DNA from: Hirschia sp.
Lineage (GTDB): Bacteria > Pseudomonadota > Alphaproteobacteria > Caulobacterales > Hyphomonadaceae
Length of the DNA stretch: 37,797 nucleotides
NCBI GenBank assembly: GCA_002709235.1
Contig: PAQI01000019.1
Coordinates: 1 to 37,797 of the forward strand
Reading direction: 5' to 3'
Part shown: positions 1 to 8,191 of the stretch, one piece after another
Layout of the letters: the number at the start of each line of letters is the position of its first letter
Position numbering within the stretch: the first letter of the stretch is position 1
Translations under genes and position numbers: made by a program
Notes under the pieces: model-generated
What the model was told of the DNA's origin: nothing
The model's input: only the letters and a program-made list of their open reading frames with translations
The model's database searches: none

Positions 1-358
1 TGCCCTTGGCGGCGGCCACCAGCAGGCGCTCGACCGTGACAAAGGCGTCTCCGGCTTTTGTGGCGTCTGCCTGCGCAGTGGTGAAGAGCGCGGCGGCACC
101 CTGGCTGAGCGTGAGTTGTCCGGCGCCGGAGCCTGAGACTTTCGGGATGGCGTTCAGCGCGGTCTCGACGGCCTGCTGGGCCTGTTCGGGACGTCCACCA
201 GCGGCGCGAATGAGGTTTGCAGCAAGCTGGTCACGTTCCTTGAACAGGGTCGCGATGATGTGTTCTGAGCTGAGTTGCTGATGGCCTGATCCAACAGCGA
301 GTGTCTGGGCTTCACCCAGGACGGTCCGGGCGCGGTCCGTGAATTTTTCCATATCCAT
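1..358 (-). CDS. clpB: ClpB disaggregase, N-terminal part (cut by window edge)
   Basis: The first 119 codons of the ClpB chaperone, an Hsp100 AAA+ ATPase that works with DnaK to dissolve protein aggregates in the cytoplasm. The visible part is the Clp N domain: it opens MDMEKFTDRAR, followed by a segment with SSEHIIATLF and then LIRAAGGRPEQA and FVTVERLLVAAAKG, which matches the start of the ClpB family. None of the ATPase domains is in the window. The start at 358 is preceded by GGGGA at suitable spacing; a second Met two codons later could also serve. A sigma-32-type promoter lies about 110 bases upstream, as expected for a heat-shock gene. The gene runs off the left edge, so its integrity cannot be judged. 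Confidence 0.93.
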   Translation of the reverse strand, partial: MDMEKFTDRARTVLGEAQTLAVGSGHQQLSSEHIIATLFKERDQLAANLIRAAGGRPEQAQQAVETALNAIPKVSGSGAGQLTLSQGAAALFTTAQADATKAGDAFVTVERLLVAAAKG

Positions 359-470
359 GTCTGGTCCCCTTTTATAGGCGGAATGTGACGCTCCATTCGC
401 CGTATTGAACGCACGAACTGAACGAAGGTTGACGTTATGAAGCTCCCGATATCGGCAAGCTTCACAGGAT

Positions 471-498
471 ATATGGGTATGGATCTGGCGTGCTCAAG
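471..498 (-). promoter_or_regulatory. Sigma-32 (RpoH) promoter of clpB
   Basis: On the minus strand, CTTGAGC (492-498) and CCCATAT (471-477) are separated by 14 bases. This closely matches the heat-shock consensus CTTGAAA-N13 to 15-CCCCATNT. Transcription would start near 463 and leave a leader of about 105 bases before clpB. The pairing with clpB makes the call strong; the start point itself is inferred. Confidence 0.75.
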
Positions 499-549
499 CA
501 TACACCCGGCATTCCATCCGGGGCGCTTGGTCGCATGGTGCAAGGGAGG

Positions 550-1680
550 CTAAAGCCCGGCGTGGCGCAATTGCTGATGGCGCAGATTTTCCCACCCACG
601 GCGGATATATTTGCGCGCAGGCTTCTCGACGACATTGGTAACAGGCACAGCGATGATCGTGACCATCACCACCATCAGGAAGCTGGTGAGCAAAGTGGGA
701 TGGAAGGTGATTCCAGCCATCGACAATATCTCGACCGTCAGCGTGTAGATTGGAGCATGCAGCAGGAACACGGCGTAGGAATAATCACCCAGGCGCTGCA
801 TGACTGGGTGGGACAGTCCGGTTGGTTCATGCATGTGATCAAGGCGGGCGAGTCCCATGATCATGAAGGATGCACCAAGGCCGATCAGCGGCAGGCCCCA
901 TTCATTGATGGCGCTGGCTCCGGCGATCAGGATGCCAAACATGGTTGCAATGATGGCACCTTCACGACCGCGGGTGAAACCGGAATAGGCCACTCGGGCG
1001 CACACACCGCAGAAGATCATGATCGCGCCACGCAATGCGCCCCAGTCCGTGACAGCTGTGTTGAGTGGCAGATTGAAATAATGCCGACTGAAAAGCTCTG
1101 CCGCGATGATCGAGAATATCCCGACAGCGAGCATCACCCATGGCATTCGTTTCAACAGGTTTGCAATCGCAAGGAATACAGGAAACAGAAGATAGCCGCC
1201 GATTTCAGCAGAAACAGCCCAGGCCGGGAAGTTCCAGGCATTGGTCTCTGTGACCCCAAAGGATTGCAGGAAAAACAGGCTGGCGATCAGATCGCTGAGT
1301 GGATAAGGGTTTTCAGGCGATTTTCCGACCAGTGAACCAGCAAATATGTAGCAGGCGACCAGCGCCAGGGCGAATAGATATAGCGGGTATATTCGTGCCA
1401 ACCGAGCGACGAGAAAGTCGACATAGCTGAACGAGACCTTGCTACGGTTCCAATAGACATGTGTCAGGACGAAACCGGACAGGACAAAGAAAATGTCGAC
1501 ACGAGCCGCACCCATGCGAAGCAGGGCGATCGAGCCCATGCCTGCGTCATCGAACATGTGCCCGACATGAAACCATGCGATCCAGATGGCCAGTATAAAA
1601 CGCAGTCCGTTCAGCGAGCCGAAGACGATACGGCGTGGGGCTGCCCGTGATGTCGATGCAGACGCTATAGCGGCTTCCAT
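550..1680 (-). CDS. Acyltransferase family 3 membrane protein (OafA/YrhL type)
   Basis: An integral inner-membrane acyltransferase of about 376 residues, with many hydrophobic segments spread over its length. The family moves acetyl or other acyl groups onto surface polysaccharides, lipid A-linked sugars or other extracytoplasmic acceptors; the acceptor here is unknown. The family signature is near the N terminus: LNGLRFILAIWIAWFHVGH, with the conserved Arg and His, followed by a DIFFVLSGFVLTH segment. I prefer the Met at 1680 (MEAAIASAS), which has GGGAA and AGGA sequences upstream; an ATG at 1737 would add 19 residues. The gene lies 97 bases after the M23 gene on the same strand and could be co-transcribed with it. 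No glycosyltransferase neighbours point to a substrate. Confidence 0.88.
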   Translation of the reverse strand: MEAAIASASTSRAAPRRIVFGSLNGLRFILAIWIAWFHVGHMFDDAGMGSIALLRMGAARVDIFFVLSGFVLTHVYWNRSKVSFSYVDFLVARLARIYPLYLFALALVACYIFAGSLVGKSPENPYPLSDLIASLFFLQSFGVTETNAWNFPAWAVSAEIGGYLLFPVFLAIANLLKRMPWVMLAVGIFSIIAAELFSRHYFNLPLNTAVTDWGALRGAIMIFCGVCARVAYSGFTRGREGAIIATMFGILIAGASAINEWGLPLIGLGASFMIMGLARLDHMHEPTGLSHPVMQRLGDYSYAVFLLHAPIYTLTVEILSMAGITFHPTLLTSFLMVVMVTIIAVPVTNVVEKPARKYIRRGWENLRHQQLRHAGL

Positions 1681-1777
1681 GATCCTGATTTCCCGACACG
1701 TTTCTGTTGGTACGTGAAGTTGCAATAACTGCACCATGAATGGGGTGCGCGTTATAAATCAAGGGTTTTAGGCTGGC

Positions 1778-3160
1778 TCAGGCAGGTTCATGAGCGTGAT
1801 TTTCTGCGTGCTCGACCAGGGGAAGTGCTTTAGCCGCGCGGATTGCGTCTATTCGGGCTTTTTCCGCTTTGAACTGTTCCAGCATGTCGCCCGTCAGTTT
1901 GCGACCTGTGGGCAGGTCCAGACGCATGGCGTTGACCTGCTTGCCATTGACCAGAACTTCGTAATGCAGGTGCGGACCGGTTGAACGCCCAGTCGTGCCG
2001 ACATATCCGATGACATCGCCTTGCTTGACGCGTTTGCCGGATTTGATGCCCTTGGCATAGCCATTGAGGTGGGCATAGGCGGTCTTGTAGCCATTGGCAT
2101 GGCGGATGCGGATATAGTTGCCATAGCTGCTCCAGCGGGAGGCGCGTTCGATCACGCCATTACCGGCGGCATAGATTGGCGTGCCGCGAGGGGCGGCAAA
2201 ATCCGTACCCTTGTGCAGCTTGGTATAACCGAGCACAGGGTGCTTGCGTTTGCCGTAATGGGACGACAGGCGTGCACCATTGATCGGCGTTTTCATCAGG
2301 AATTTGCGCGCAGCCTCTCCATTGGCATCATAAAAATCGGTTAGTCCGTCATCTTCAGTGGTGAAGCGGTAGAATTCACGTTTGGCCAACTGGCCATCGA
2401 GACGAGCATAAACGACTTCGCCGCCGAGAATCTTGTTGCCACGCTCATCATAGGCAGCCTCATAGGTGATCTCGAATTCATCACCGGGCCTGATCTCACG
2501 CTGGAAGTCGACGTCATAGGCGAAGATCTCGGCAAAATCGACGACCTGTTGATCACTCGCACCCTGAGTACGGGCCGTTTCATAGATCGAGGATGTGATC
2601 GGTCCACCCACGCGCTCGTGCCCCGCGGTTGTCTTCACGGCGAGTTCGCGGCTGATCCAGTCACCATTGACGGTGCGGCTGACCAGGACGTGGCGTGTGG
2701 GGTCGGGCCTGAAAGACAGGCCGGTCAGGCGCTGCTTGCCCTTGTCTGGTTCATCCATTCCTGTGGGCGGTAACTGATCAAGGTCGAAATAGGCGCCGAA
2801 GGTCTGACCGGGGCGCAGACGGCGCATGTCGATGAAAGGGGATGCTGCGAGAATGGCACCATTTGCGTCGAGACGATCAGCACCGAGTCGGTCGAGAGCG
2901 TCGATCAGTGTATCGCGACGTTCCAGCTGGCCGAGGCGACGTTCATGCTGGAACGTCGTGTCGTAAAATTCAGCCGAGTTCAAACCTGCCAGCTCAAGAA
3001 GCTGTTCGGATAGGCTTGGCTCTCTGGATGTGGTTTCCTGAACGTTCGGCGTTGTTTCTTCCACGCAGCCGGTCGTTGCAAAAATCATGGTCCCCAAGAA
3101 AATGGCTGTCGCCAGTCCCAATCCTTTGCGTTTCACCGAAATACACTTCGGGTCCTGCAT
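1778..3160 (-). CDS. M23 family metallopeptidase, predicted lipoprotein
   Basis: A 460-residue zinc peptidase of the LytM/M23 class that would cut peptide cross-links in the cell wall. The N terminus has a short basic stretch, a hydrophobic helix and a lipobox-like FATTGC (Cys near residue 32), so a lipid-anchored periplasmic protein is expected. The C-terminal catalytic domain (about residues 310-425) keeps both metal motifs: HKGTD (H-x3-D) and HLHYEV (H-x-H). It should therefore be active, unlike the EnvC-type protein at 23690-24895. The middle part resembles the N-terminal regulatory domains of MepM/NlpD-type enzymes. The start at 3160 has an excellent AGGAGG nine bases upstream. The gene is divergent from ydbH across a 144-base gap. 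Confidence 0.92.
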   Translation of the reverse strand: MQDPKCISVKRKGLGLATAIFLGTMIFATTGCVEETTPNVQETTSREPSLSEQLLELAGLNSAEFYDTTFQHERRLGQLERRDTLIDALDRLGADRLDANGAILAASPFIDMRRLRPGQTFGAYFDLDQLPPTGMDEPDKGKQRLTGLSFRPDPTRHVLVSRTVNGDWISRELAVKTTAGHERVGGPITSSIYETARTQGASDQQVVDFAEIFAYDVDFQREIRPGDEFEITYEAAYDERGNKILGGEVVYARLDGQLAKREFYRFTTEDDGLTDFYDANGEAARKFLMKTPINGARLSSHYGKRKHPVLGYTKLHKGTDFAAPRGTPIYAAGNGVIERASRWSSYGNYIRIRHANGYKTAYAHLNGYAKGIKSGKRVKQGDVIGYVGTTGRSTGPHLHYEVLVNGKQVNAMRLDLPTGRKLTGDMLEQFKAEKARIDAIRAAKALPLVEHAENHAHEPA

Positions 3161-3224
3161 AGGTGTGTCCTCCTACTCAACTCTACCCGGGCGGTGAGCA
3201 TCAGGCTTGCATGTTCTGCAAAAC

Positions 3225-3287
3225 ACCGATCACCATCGGTCATCCTGTGACGTTCGCCCTTATTCTCATCTTGTGGAGAAGATCTCC
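3225..3287. promoter_or_regulatory. Divergent promoter region with two inverted repeats
   Basis: The 144-base gap between the M23 gene (leftward) and ydbH (rightward) holds two short perfect inverted repeats: ACCGAT-cacc-ATCGGT at 3225-3240 and GGAGA-aga-TCTCC at 3275-3287. They may be operators or leader hairpins. I could not place a convincing sigma-70 promoter in either direction. Confidence 0.35.
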
Positions 3288-3304
3288 AAACAGGCAAGTG
3301 ACTT

Positions 3305-6300
3305 ATGCAGAAATCAGACCGGGAAAGTAGTGCTGCAACGATGTCTGCGCGTAAATTGCGCAGCATTGTCTTGCGACGTTTCATCCTGATTGGACTTTTG
3401 CTCACTCTTGCGCTGCTCCTGCTTGCGACGCTGTTTCGCGTGTCGCTGGCTGAATATGCGGCACGCCGTTTTTGCAACATGCACGAAATTCGTTGCCAGA
3501 TTGATATCAGCGCCATGACTCCGTCGCGCCTGATGATCCGCAAGCTGGCCATTGAAGATGAGAAAAGCAGAAAACTGCTGTCGATGGATGCTGCAGATAT
3601 CACGGTGAGCTGGCCGCGCCTTTTCAAGCCGCAAGCCGAACAGGTCATGGCGCAAGGTGTGGATTTGCGGCTGGATCTGACGGGGGAGGGCCACCCTCTG
3701 GGCCGTTTGGCTGAACTGGTGCCACCTCAAACGGCCGGACAGGGCGTGTTACCTCATATTGTTCTTGAAGATGCCGGGTTGAGTTTGCTGACACCGGCCG
3801 GTGTGATTGATGTGATGATGCAGATCGACATCCGGTCCCTGAATGAGGCGCGTGCTGAATTTCAGGCCAGTCCTGCATCCCTGATGATGGGGGAGAACCG
3901 CCTCGAACTGGCGGCTGCACAAGGACATATCGAGATTTCCGGAAATGTAGCGACCGGTGATGGGAGGCTCAGACTGGAAGAGCTTGTCACATCGCAATTG
4001 AGTGCAAGCGATGCTGATCTGGATTTCTCGTTTAACCGGGCTGCAGGGCCCCTGAAAGTTCAAGCCAGTGGAAAGGCTGCGTATATCGGGCGCGAGGATC
4101 TTTCGCTTGAAGCTGTTGTGCTCGATCTGGCTGCCGAGCTGGACCGTCCAGGATTTCCTGCATTCAGCGACCGCAACCTCCTTGGCACGATCAGAATGTT
4201 GACGGTGAAAGGCACAAGCGGGCAGGGGCGCTCAGGTCAGTCTGGCTGGCGCAGTGCTGATCTGTCGCTTGATGTGTCGGCTGGCGATGACAAGATGGCT
4301 TCCGGTCCCATGAAATTGACATTGCTGAATGCCCGGCTTGATGGGCGGGCGGAGACCGAGACGATCAGTGTGTCAACAGATGTGACATTGCCTCGTGGCA
4401 GACGCGATCCATTGGTGTTGGCAGACAACGGGCGATTGGAGGTTGTCGGCCTGTCCGCTAGCCCGGAGGGGCTGGCCGCAGAATTGATGGGCTGGATGAA
4501 AGAGCGTAGCCCATCTCCGGTCAGGTCGTCTCTTGGGGAAATGGCGGATGTCTTGTCAGCTGCGCTTCAGGGGTTCGATGCCAGCGCGTCGTTCAATGGC
4601 GCAATCATGCCAGACAGATCTTTGCGGATGTCGGCTTTGGAAAGTGTCAGGGCTGCAGCACCAAATGGTGTCATTGTTGAGCTGTCGCCTGAGGTGCCGG
4701 CTCAACCGATATTCATCTGGAGTGGCGATAAGCGGTTGATTTCGGGGCAGCTGGATGTTCGGGCCGGGCCGTTCGATGCCCGACTGAATGATATGCGCCT
4801 GGAATTGACCGGGAACATGTCAGTGACAGGTGATCTTGGGCTGAGATTGCGAGATGATATAAGCGATCTTCAGATGGATCTGGATACCATATCCTTTGTC
4901 GGCGGGGATTCAGCCGAGCTCGAGATCGCTGAATTCCAGCTCGCATTCAGCGGTGCGGCTTATAGCGCGCAGTGGCAGAATGTGTCGGCGCGCGGCAGGT
5001 TGACGGCAAGACAGATAGCGCAGGAATGGCGTGTCATGGCTCCTGATGGCCTTGTCGTGTCGCTCGATGAAATGGAAACGCGCCTGACCAGATTGTCGGG
5101 TTTCTCGACCCTCTTTCAACCGGACGGAGCATTGCTGGAGACCGGAGTGAATGGCGCATCAGGTCGCGGGTCTCTGGGGCAGGTCTCAACGCAGCTTTCA
5201 ATCAAGGAACGACAATATCAGTTGAAGTTCGGCAAGGCGGATATTGACTGGCGCGCGGGCAGCGACCCTGTCGCGAATTTTGGTTTTCAAGATGTTGGAC
5301 TGGGTTTCAGCCTTTCCGGAAAACCGCTGAGTCTGAGGGCTCCCTCGGCCAAAGCAAGGCTGGTTGCGGATGACAGATGGCGGGTGGACGGCAGTGTCCA
5401 GAATGCTGCGGGGCAGATTGAACCAGCCTTGATCCAAAACCTGTCCACTGATTTTGCATTTCGGGGAGCTTCAGAAGGGGTGATCGGCAAGATTGACGCG
5501 TTGAAATTTCGTATTCGCGATATCCAGACACCCGGACGCTTCGCTGCGATGGATTTTGCTGGCCAGCTGGATCTGAATGACGGTGATGTTACGGGGGGAG
5601 GTACCATGACGCACCCCCTGCTTCAGCAACAAATGGCGCGTTTGACGATCTCTCATGATCTGTCGACGGGGGAGGGCGATGCAAGGATCACTTCGACCAT
5701 TTTACAATTCAGTCGGGGTGGTTTGCAGCCAGCACTGATCTTTCCGATATTGCGTGGTCTCATTGCGAATGTGGAGGGGCCGGTGACGTTAACGGGCGGT
5801 GCCCAATGGGGACGCGGGGAGGTGACGACGCAGGCCTCAATGGAGCTGACAGACCTTTCATTCGTGTCCGAGAAGGCTGGGCTCTTCGAAGGCGTTTTCG
5901 GGCGGGTCGAGCTGATCGATCTGGTCAGGGTGAAATCCAGACCGGGCCAGATGATAGCAATCCATAGCTGGAATCCGGGATTGCCATTGACTGATGGAGT
6001 CGTGACATTCCAGCTGGATGGTCTGGATGAAGTGCGGCTGGAAGGGGCCAGATTTCCTTTTGCTGGTGGTGAACTGGCAGCGGACCCCCTTATTTGGGAC
6101 ATCGATGCGCCGACCAATGACATTCTGGTCAAGGCATATGAGATTGATCTGGGTGCCCTGATGGCACGATTTGGCCTGAAGAGTGTCACATCAAGCGGTA
6201 AGCTCTCAGGTGAGTTTCCGGTAAAGTTCAGCACCGGGCGAGTCCTTGTGGATGATGCGCGCCTGGTGTCCACGGACGGGAGGTTCGGGTATTCCGGCTC

Positions 6301-6598
6301 ACTAGAGGAAACGCTGGATGACGACGAAGAAACCGTTCTTCTGTTGTTGAAGGTATTGGAGGACTTTCACTATTCGCAGCTGGTATTGGAGATTTCAGGA
6401 GACCTTGCGGGGGAGATGGCAGTGAGAATGTTGCTGAACGGACATAATCCCGCCGTGCTTGACGGATATCCTTTTGCGCTGAAGATGGACATGGCAGCTG
6501 ATCTGATGTCCCTTTTGAATCGTTCGTCGCTTGGTGAGCGGGCTATTGGTCAGATCCGCAAATCGCTGATGGAAGCCTCTCGTAGTCTGGAGGAATAG
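3305..6598 (+). CDS. ydbH: YdbH-family intermembrane phospholipid transport protein
   Basis: A 1,097-residue AsmA-like bridge protein. An N-terminal cytoplasmic basic stretch is followed by one membrane helix (about residues 26-44), then a very long periplasmic part rich in alternating beta strands. The C-terminal third (about 790-1075), with phrases such as GVVTFQLDGLDEVRLEGARFPFAGGEL and GKLSGEFPVKF, is the region shared by YdbH proteins. In E. coli, YdbH is one of three partly redundant proteins (with TamB and YhdP) that carry phospholipid to the outer membrane, and YnbE is its outer-membrane partner. The assignment is supported strongly by the next two genes, which are ynbE and ydbL. The Shine-Dalgarno is weak for the start at 3305; an ATG at 3341 is an alternative and would keep the membrane helix. 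Confidence 0.87.
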   Translation: MQKSDRESSAATMSARKLRSIVLRRFILIGLLLTLALLLLATLFRVSLAEYAARRFCNMHEIRCQIDISAMTPSRLMIRKLAIEDEKSRKLLSMDAADITVSWPRLFKPQAEQVMAQGVDLRLDLTGEGHPLGRLAELVPPQTAGQGVLPHIVLEDAGLSLLTPAGVIDVMMQIDIRSLNEARAEFQASPASLMMGENRLELAAAQGHIEISGNVATGDGRLRLEELVTSQLSASDADLDFSFNRAAGPLKVQASGKAAYIGREDLSLEAVVLDLAAELDRPGFPAFSDRNLLGTIRMLTVKGTSGQGRSGQSGWRSADLSLDVSAGDDKMASGPMKLTLLNARLDGRAETETISVSTDVTLPRGRRDPLVLADNGRLEVVGLSASPEGLAAELMGWMKERSPSPVRSSLGEMADVLSAALQGFDASASFNGAIMPDRSLRMSALESVRAAAPNGVIVELSPEVPAQPIFIWSGDKRLISGQLDVRAGPFDARLNDMRLELTGNMSVTGDLGLRLRDDISDLQMDLDTISFVGGDSAELEIAEFQLAFSGAAYSAQWQNVSARGRLTARQIAQEWRVMAPDGLVVSLDEMETRLTRLSGFSTLFQPDGALLETGVNGASGRGSLGQVSTQLSIKERQYQLKFGKADIDWRAGSDPVANFGFQDVGLGFSLSGKPLSLRAPSAKARLVADDRWRVDGSVQNAAGQIEPALIQNLSTDFAFRGASEGVIGKIDALKFRIRDIQTPGRFAAMDFAGQLDLNDGDVTGGGTMTHPLLQQQMARLTISHDLSTGEGDARITSTILQFSRGGLQPALIFPILRGLIANVEGPVTLTGGAQWGRGEVTTQASMELTDLSFVSEKAGLFEGVFGRVELIDLVRVKSRPGQMIAIHSWNPGLPLTDGVVTFQLDGLDEVRLEGARFPFAGGELAADPLIWDIDAPTNDILVKAYEIDLGALMARFGLKSVTSSGKLSGEFPVKFSTGRVLVDDARLVSTDGRFGYSGSLEETLDDDEETVLLLLKVLEDFHYSQLVLEISGDLAGEMAVRMLLNGHNPAVLDGYPFALKMDMAADLMSLLNRSSLGERAIGQIRKSLMEASRSLEE

Positions 6599-6660
6599 TC
6601 AGCAGGTCTTTCTTTTGGGGATGCGTGAATGTTTCATCGCGCAAGATTGTGGAGACGATA

Positions 6661-6855
6661 ATGGTGGTCAAGAACATCCTGATATCGGCTGGCGTGCTCG
6701 GTGCATTTAGTGCTGGGTGCACGCATACCGTCAGGGTGGAGGCACCAAAGGACCCCATTACCATCAATCTCAACGTCAAGATCGATCAGCAGGTGCGTGT
6801 GCGGCTCGAAGAAGACATCGAAGAGATGATTGAAGACAATCCAGATATATTCTAG
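6661..6855 (+). CDS. ynbE: YnbE-family outer-membrane lipoprotein
   Basis: A 64-residue lipoprotein. The ATG at 6661 has GGAG seven bases upstream and gives a short signal peptide ending in the lipobox FSAGC (Cys about residue 19). A GTG at 6625 would add 12 residues and spoil the signal peptide, so I reject it. The mature part contains PITINLNVKIDQQVRV, the conserved core of the YnbE family, and an acidic tail. In E. coli YnbE partners the C-terminal end of YdbH at the outer membrane to complete the phospholipid bridge. It lies 62 bases after ydbH and 9 bases before ydbL, clearly one operon. Confidence 0.85.
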   Translation: MVVKNILISAGVLGAFSAGCTHTVRVEAPKDPITINLNVKIDQQVRVRLEEDIEEMIEDNPDIF

Positions 6856-6864
6856 GGGGCGGGG

Positions 6865-7227
6865 ATGATGAAATTTATTCGCCTTAAGCTTGGTGTTGTC
6901 CTGACATTGGTTTTTATTGCGGTCGCCAGTATTGCGCCGGTTGCATGGGCCATTGATCCATTGCTGGAAACCGCCAAGGAGAGTGGTGTGATCGGTGAGC
7001 GCGCAGATGGCTATTTGGGATTTGTGCGTGCGGACACTGCAAGCAACGATCTCAAACGCCGGGTGGCTGAAGTGAATGCCAAGCGCCGCGAGGTTTATAC
7101 CCGCAAATCCCAACAAACCGGAGAAAGTCTGTCTGTCATTGCTGCGCTGACTGCCGAACGGCAGATTGCGCGTGTACCTGGTGGCGAATATTATATGAAC
7201 AAGGATGGCGTCTGGACAAAAAAATAG
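6865..7227 (+). CDS. ydbL: YdbL-family (DUF1318) periplasmic protein
   Basis: A 120-residue secreted protein with a classical signal peptide (residues 1 to about 29, cleaved after AWA). The mature domain begins with DPLLETAKESGVIGERADGY and continues with a VNAKRREVYTRKSQ segment, typical of DUF1318/YdbL. In E. coli YdbL modulates the YdbH-YnbE lipid-transport pair and acts as a periplasmic helper. The start is one of two adjacent ATGs behind a purine-rich GGGGGCGGGG. It is the third gene of the ydbH-ynbE-ydbL operon, and the conserved order of all three genes makes each of the three calls safer. Confidence 0.87.
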   Translation: MMKFIRLKLGVVLTLVFIAVASIAPVAWAIDPLLETAKESGVIGERADGYLGFVRADTASNDLKRRVAEVNAKRREVYTRKSQQTGESLSVIAALTAERQIARVPGGEYYMNKDGVWTKK

Positions 7228-7292
7228 GCGAATATCGCCTGTGGAAAGTCTCCAGTCAGGAAAGTCAACTCTTGTAAATACACGCGTGAAGT

Positions 7293-7327
7293 GATTCGAT
7301 TCCGTCTGACGGCAAGAACATTGATTC
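7293..7327 (+). promoter_or_regulatory. Cluster of three GANTC methylation sites upstream of chpT
   Basis: GATTC occurs at 7293-7297, 7298-7302 and 7323-7327, all within 65 bases of the chpT start. GANTC is the target of CcrM, and in Caulobacter methylated GANTC recruits GcrA to promoters. A possible -10 element TAGAAT is at 7332-7337, just after the third site. The sites are seen directly; regulation by CcrM/GcrA is inference. Confidence 0.4.
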
Positions 7328-7355
7328 ACTCTAGAATAAGGGGCTGGGCGAAATC

Positions 7356-7976
7356 ATGGATGCATCCAGACTCTCTGCGCTTCTGGTATCCCACATCTGT
7401 CACGACCTCGCGTCGCCGGCGTCCTCGATCTCGATGATGCTTGAGGCGCGCAAGGACCCTGACATGGCCGAACAGGCTGAAGATATCATCACGAAATCAG
7501 CGGCTGCGCTCGAGCACAAGGTGACGTTTCTGCGTTATGCGCTCGGTTCGGTTGGTATTCAGGACGGCGGTGCCGATACACACGAAGTCCAGAAGCTGAC
7601 CAGTAATTTCCTGAGCCACCACAAGATTGAAACAAAGTGGACAATCAGTGACACTCCACTGAGCTTTCAGCAGGCGCGGCTACTAATGAACATGGCAATG
7701 ATTGTTGCCAGTACGCTGTCGCGTGGCGGGACCGTAAATGTAGATGCCAAACCGGATGGGGAAGGTGTCGTGCTCAAGGTATCAGGCGACAGTACGAAGG
7801 TTCGCATCAATGAAGCCCTGACCTCTGCATTGCAGGGAAACGAGCCAGATGGTGGTTGGAATGCCAGAAACATCCAACCCTATTTCACCCGCACGATTGC
7901 TGCAGAAATGGGTGGTGCACTGAGCTTTGAGCACACAAATACCAGTGTGGAGATATCGTGCCGCACCAATGCCTGA
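7356..7976 (+). CDS. chpT: Histidine phosphotransferase ChpT
   Basis: A 206-residue dimeric phosphotransferase with a degenerate kinase fold. In Caulobacter it moves phosphate from the hybrid kinase CckA to the cell-cycle regulator CtrA and to CpdR. The N-terminal helix has the phospho-acceptor motif SHICHDLASPASSI (His16), and the C-terminal half is a Bergerat-like domain that has lost ATP-binding motifs (ends with FTRTIAAEMGG and ISCRTNA). Length and layout match the family. The gene stands alone: a 128-base gap with GANTC sites lies before it and a terminator after it. It sits immediately upstream of the che operon, which is of interest because both systems use His-Asp phosphotransfer. Confidence 0.88.
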   Translation: MDASRLSALLVSHICHDLASPASSISMMLEARKDPDMAEQAEDIITKSAAALEHKVTFLRYALGSVGIQDGGADTHEVQKLTSNFLSHHKIETKWTISDTPLSFQQARLLMNMAMIVASTLSRGGTVNVDAKPDGEGVVLKVSGDSTKVRINEALTSALQGNEPDGGWNARNIQPYFTRTIAAEMGGALSFEHTNTSVEISCRTNA

Positions 7977-8002
7977 AGGGCTGATCATCATTCGTTTCAA
8001 GC

Positions 8003-8034
8003 AAAAAGCCGCTTCTGAACAAGGCGGCTTTTTT
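8003..8034 (+). terminator. Rho-independent terminator after chpT
   Basis: The stem AAAAAGCCGC / GCGGCTTTTT around an 11-base loop runs into a T tract, 27 bases after the chpT stop. It separates chpT from the che operon on the same strand. The symmetry with A and T tracts would also let it work in reverse. Confidence 0.85.
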
Positions 8035-8191
8035 GTGTGATCAGAACATCTGGCGAGTATACTTTCTGTGCAATTATGCTCTGGTTTTCAAATTGGAAGC
8101 GAATTTTTAACTCTCAGACACTCTTCTGTAGCCCGAACAAGCGTCTTCCAAGAAATCCGGACGCCAGATATTTGAAACGGGCTTTATCTCG

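Noticed and set aside
490-1335. A 281-codon plus-strand frame
   Set aside because: It is antisense to the acyltransferase-3 gene and His/Gln/Asp-rich, with no recognisable domain; it also crosses the clpB promoter.
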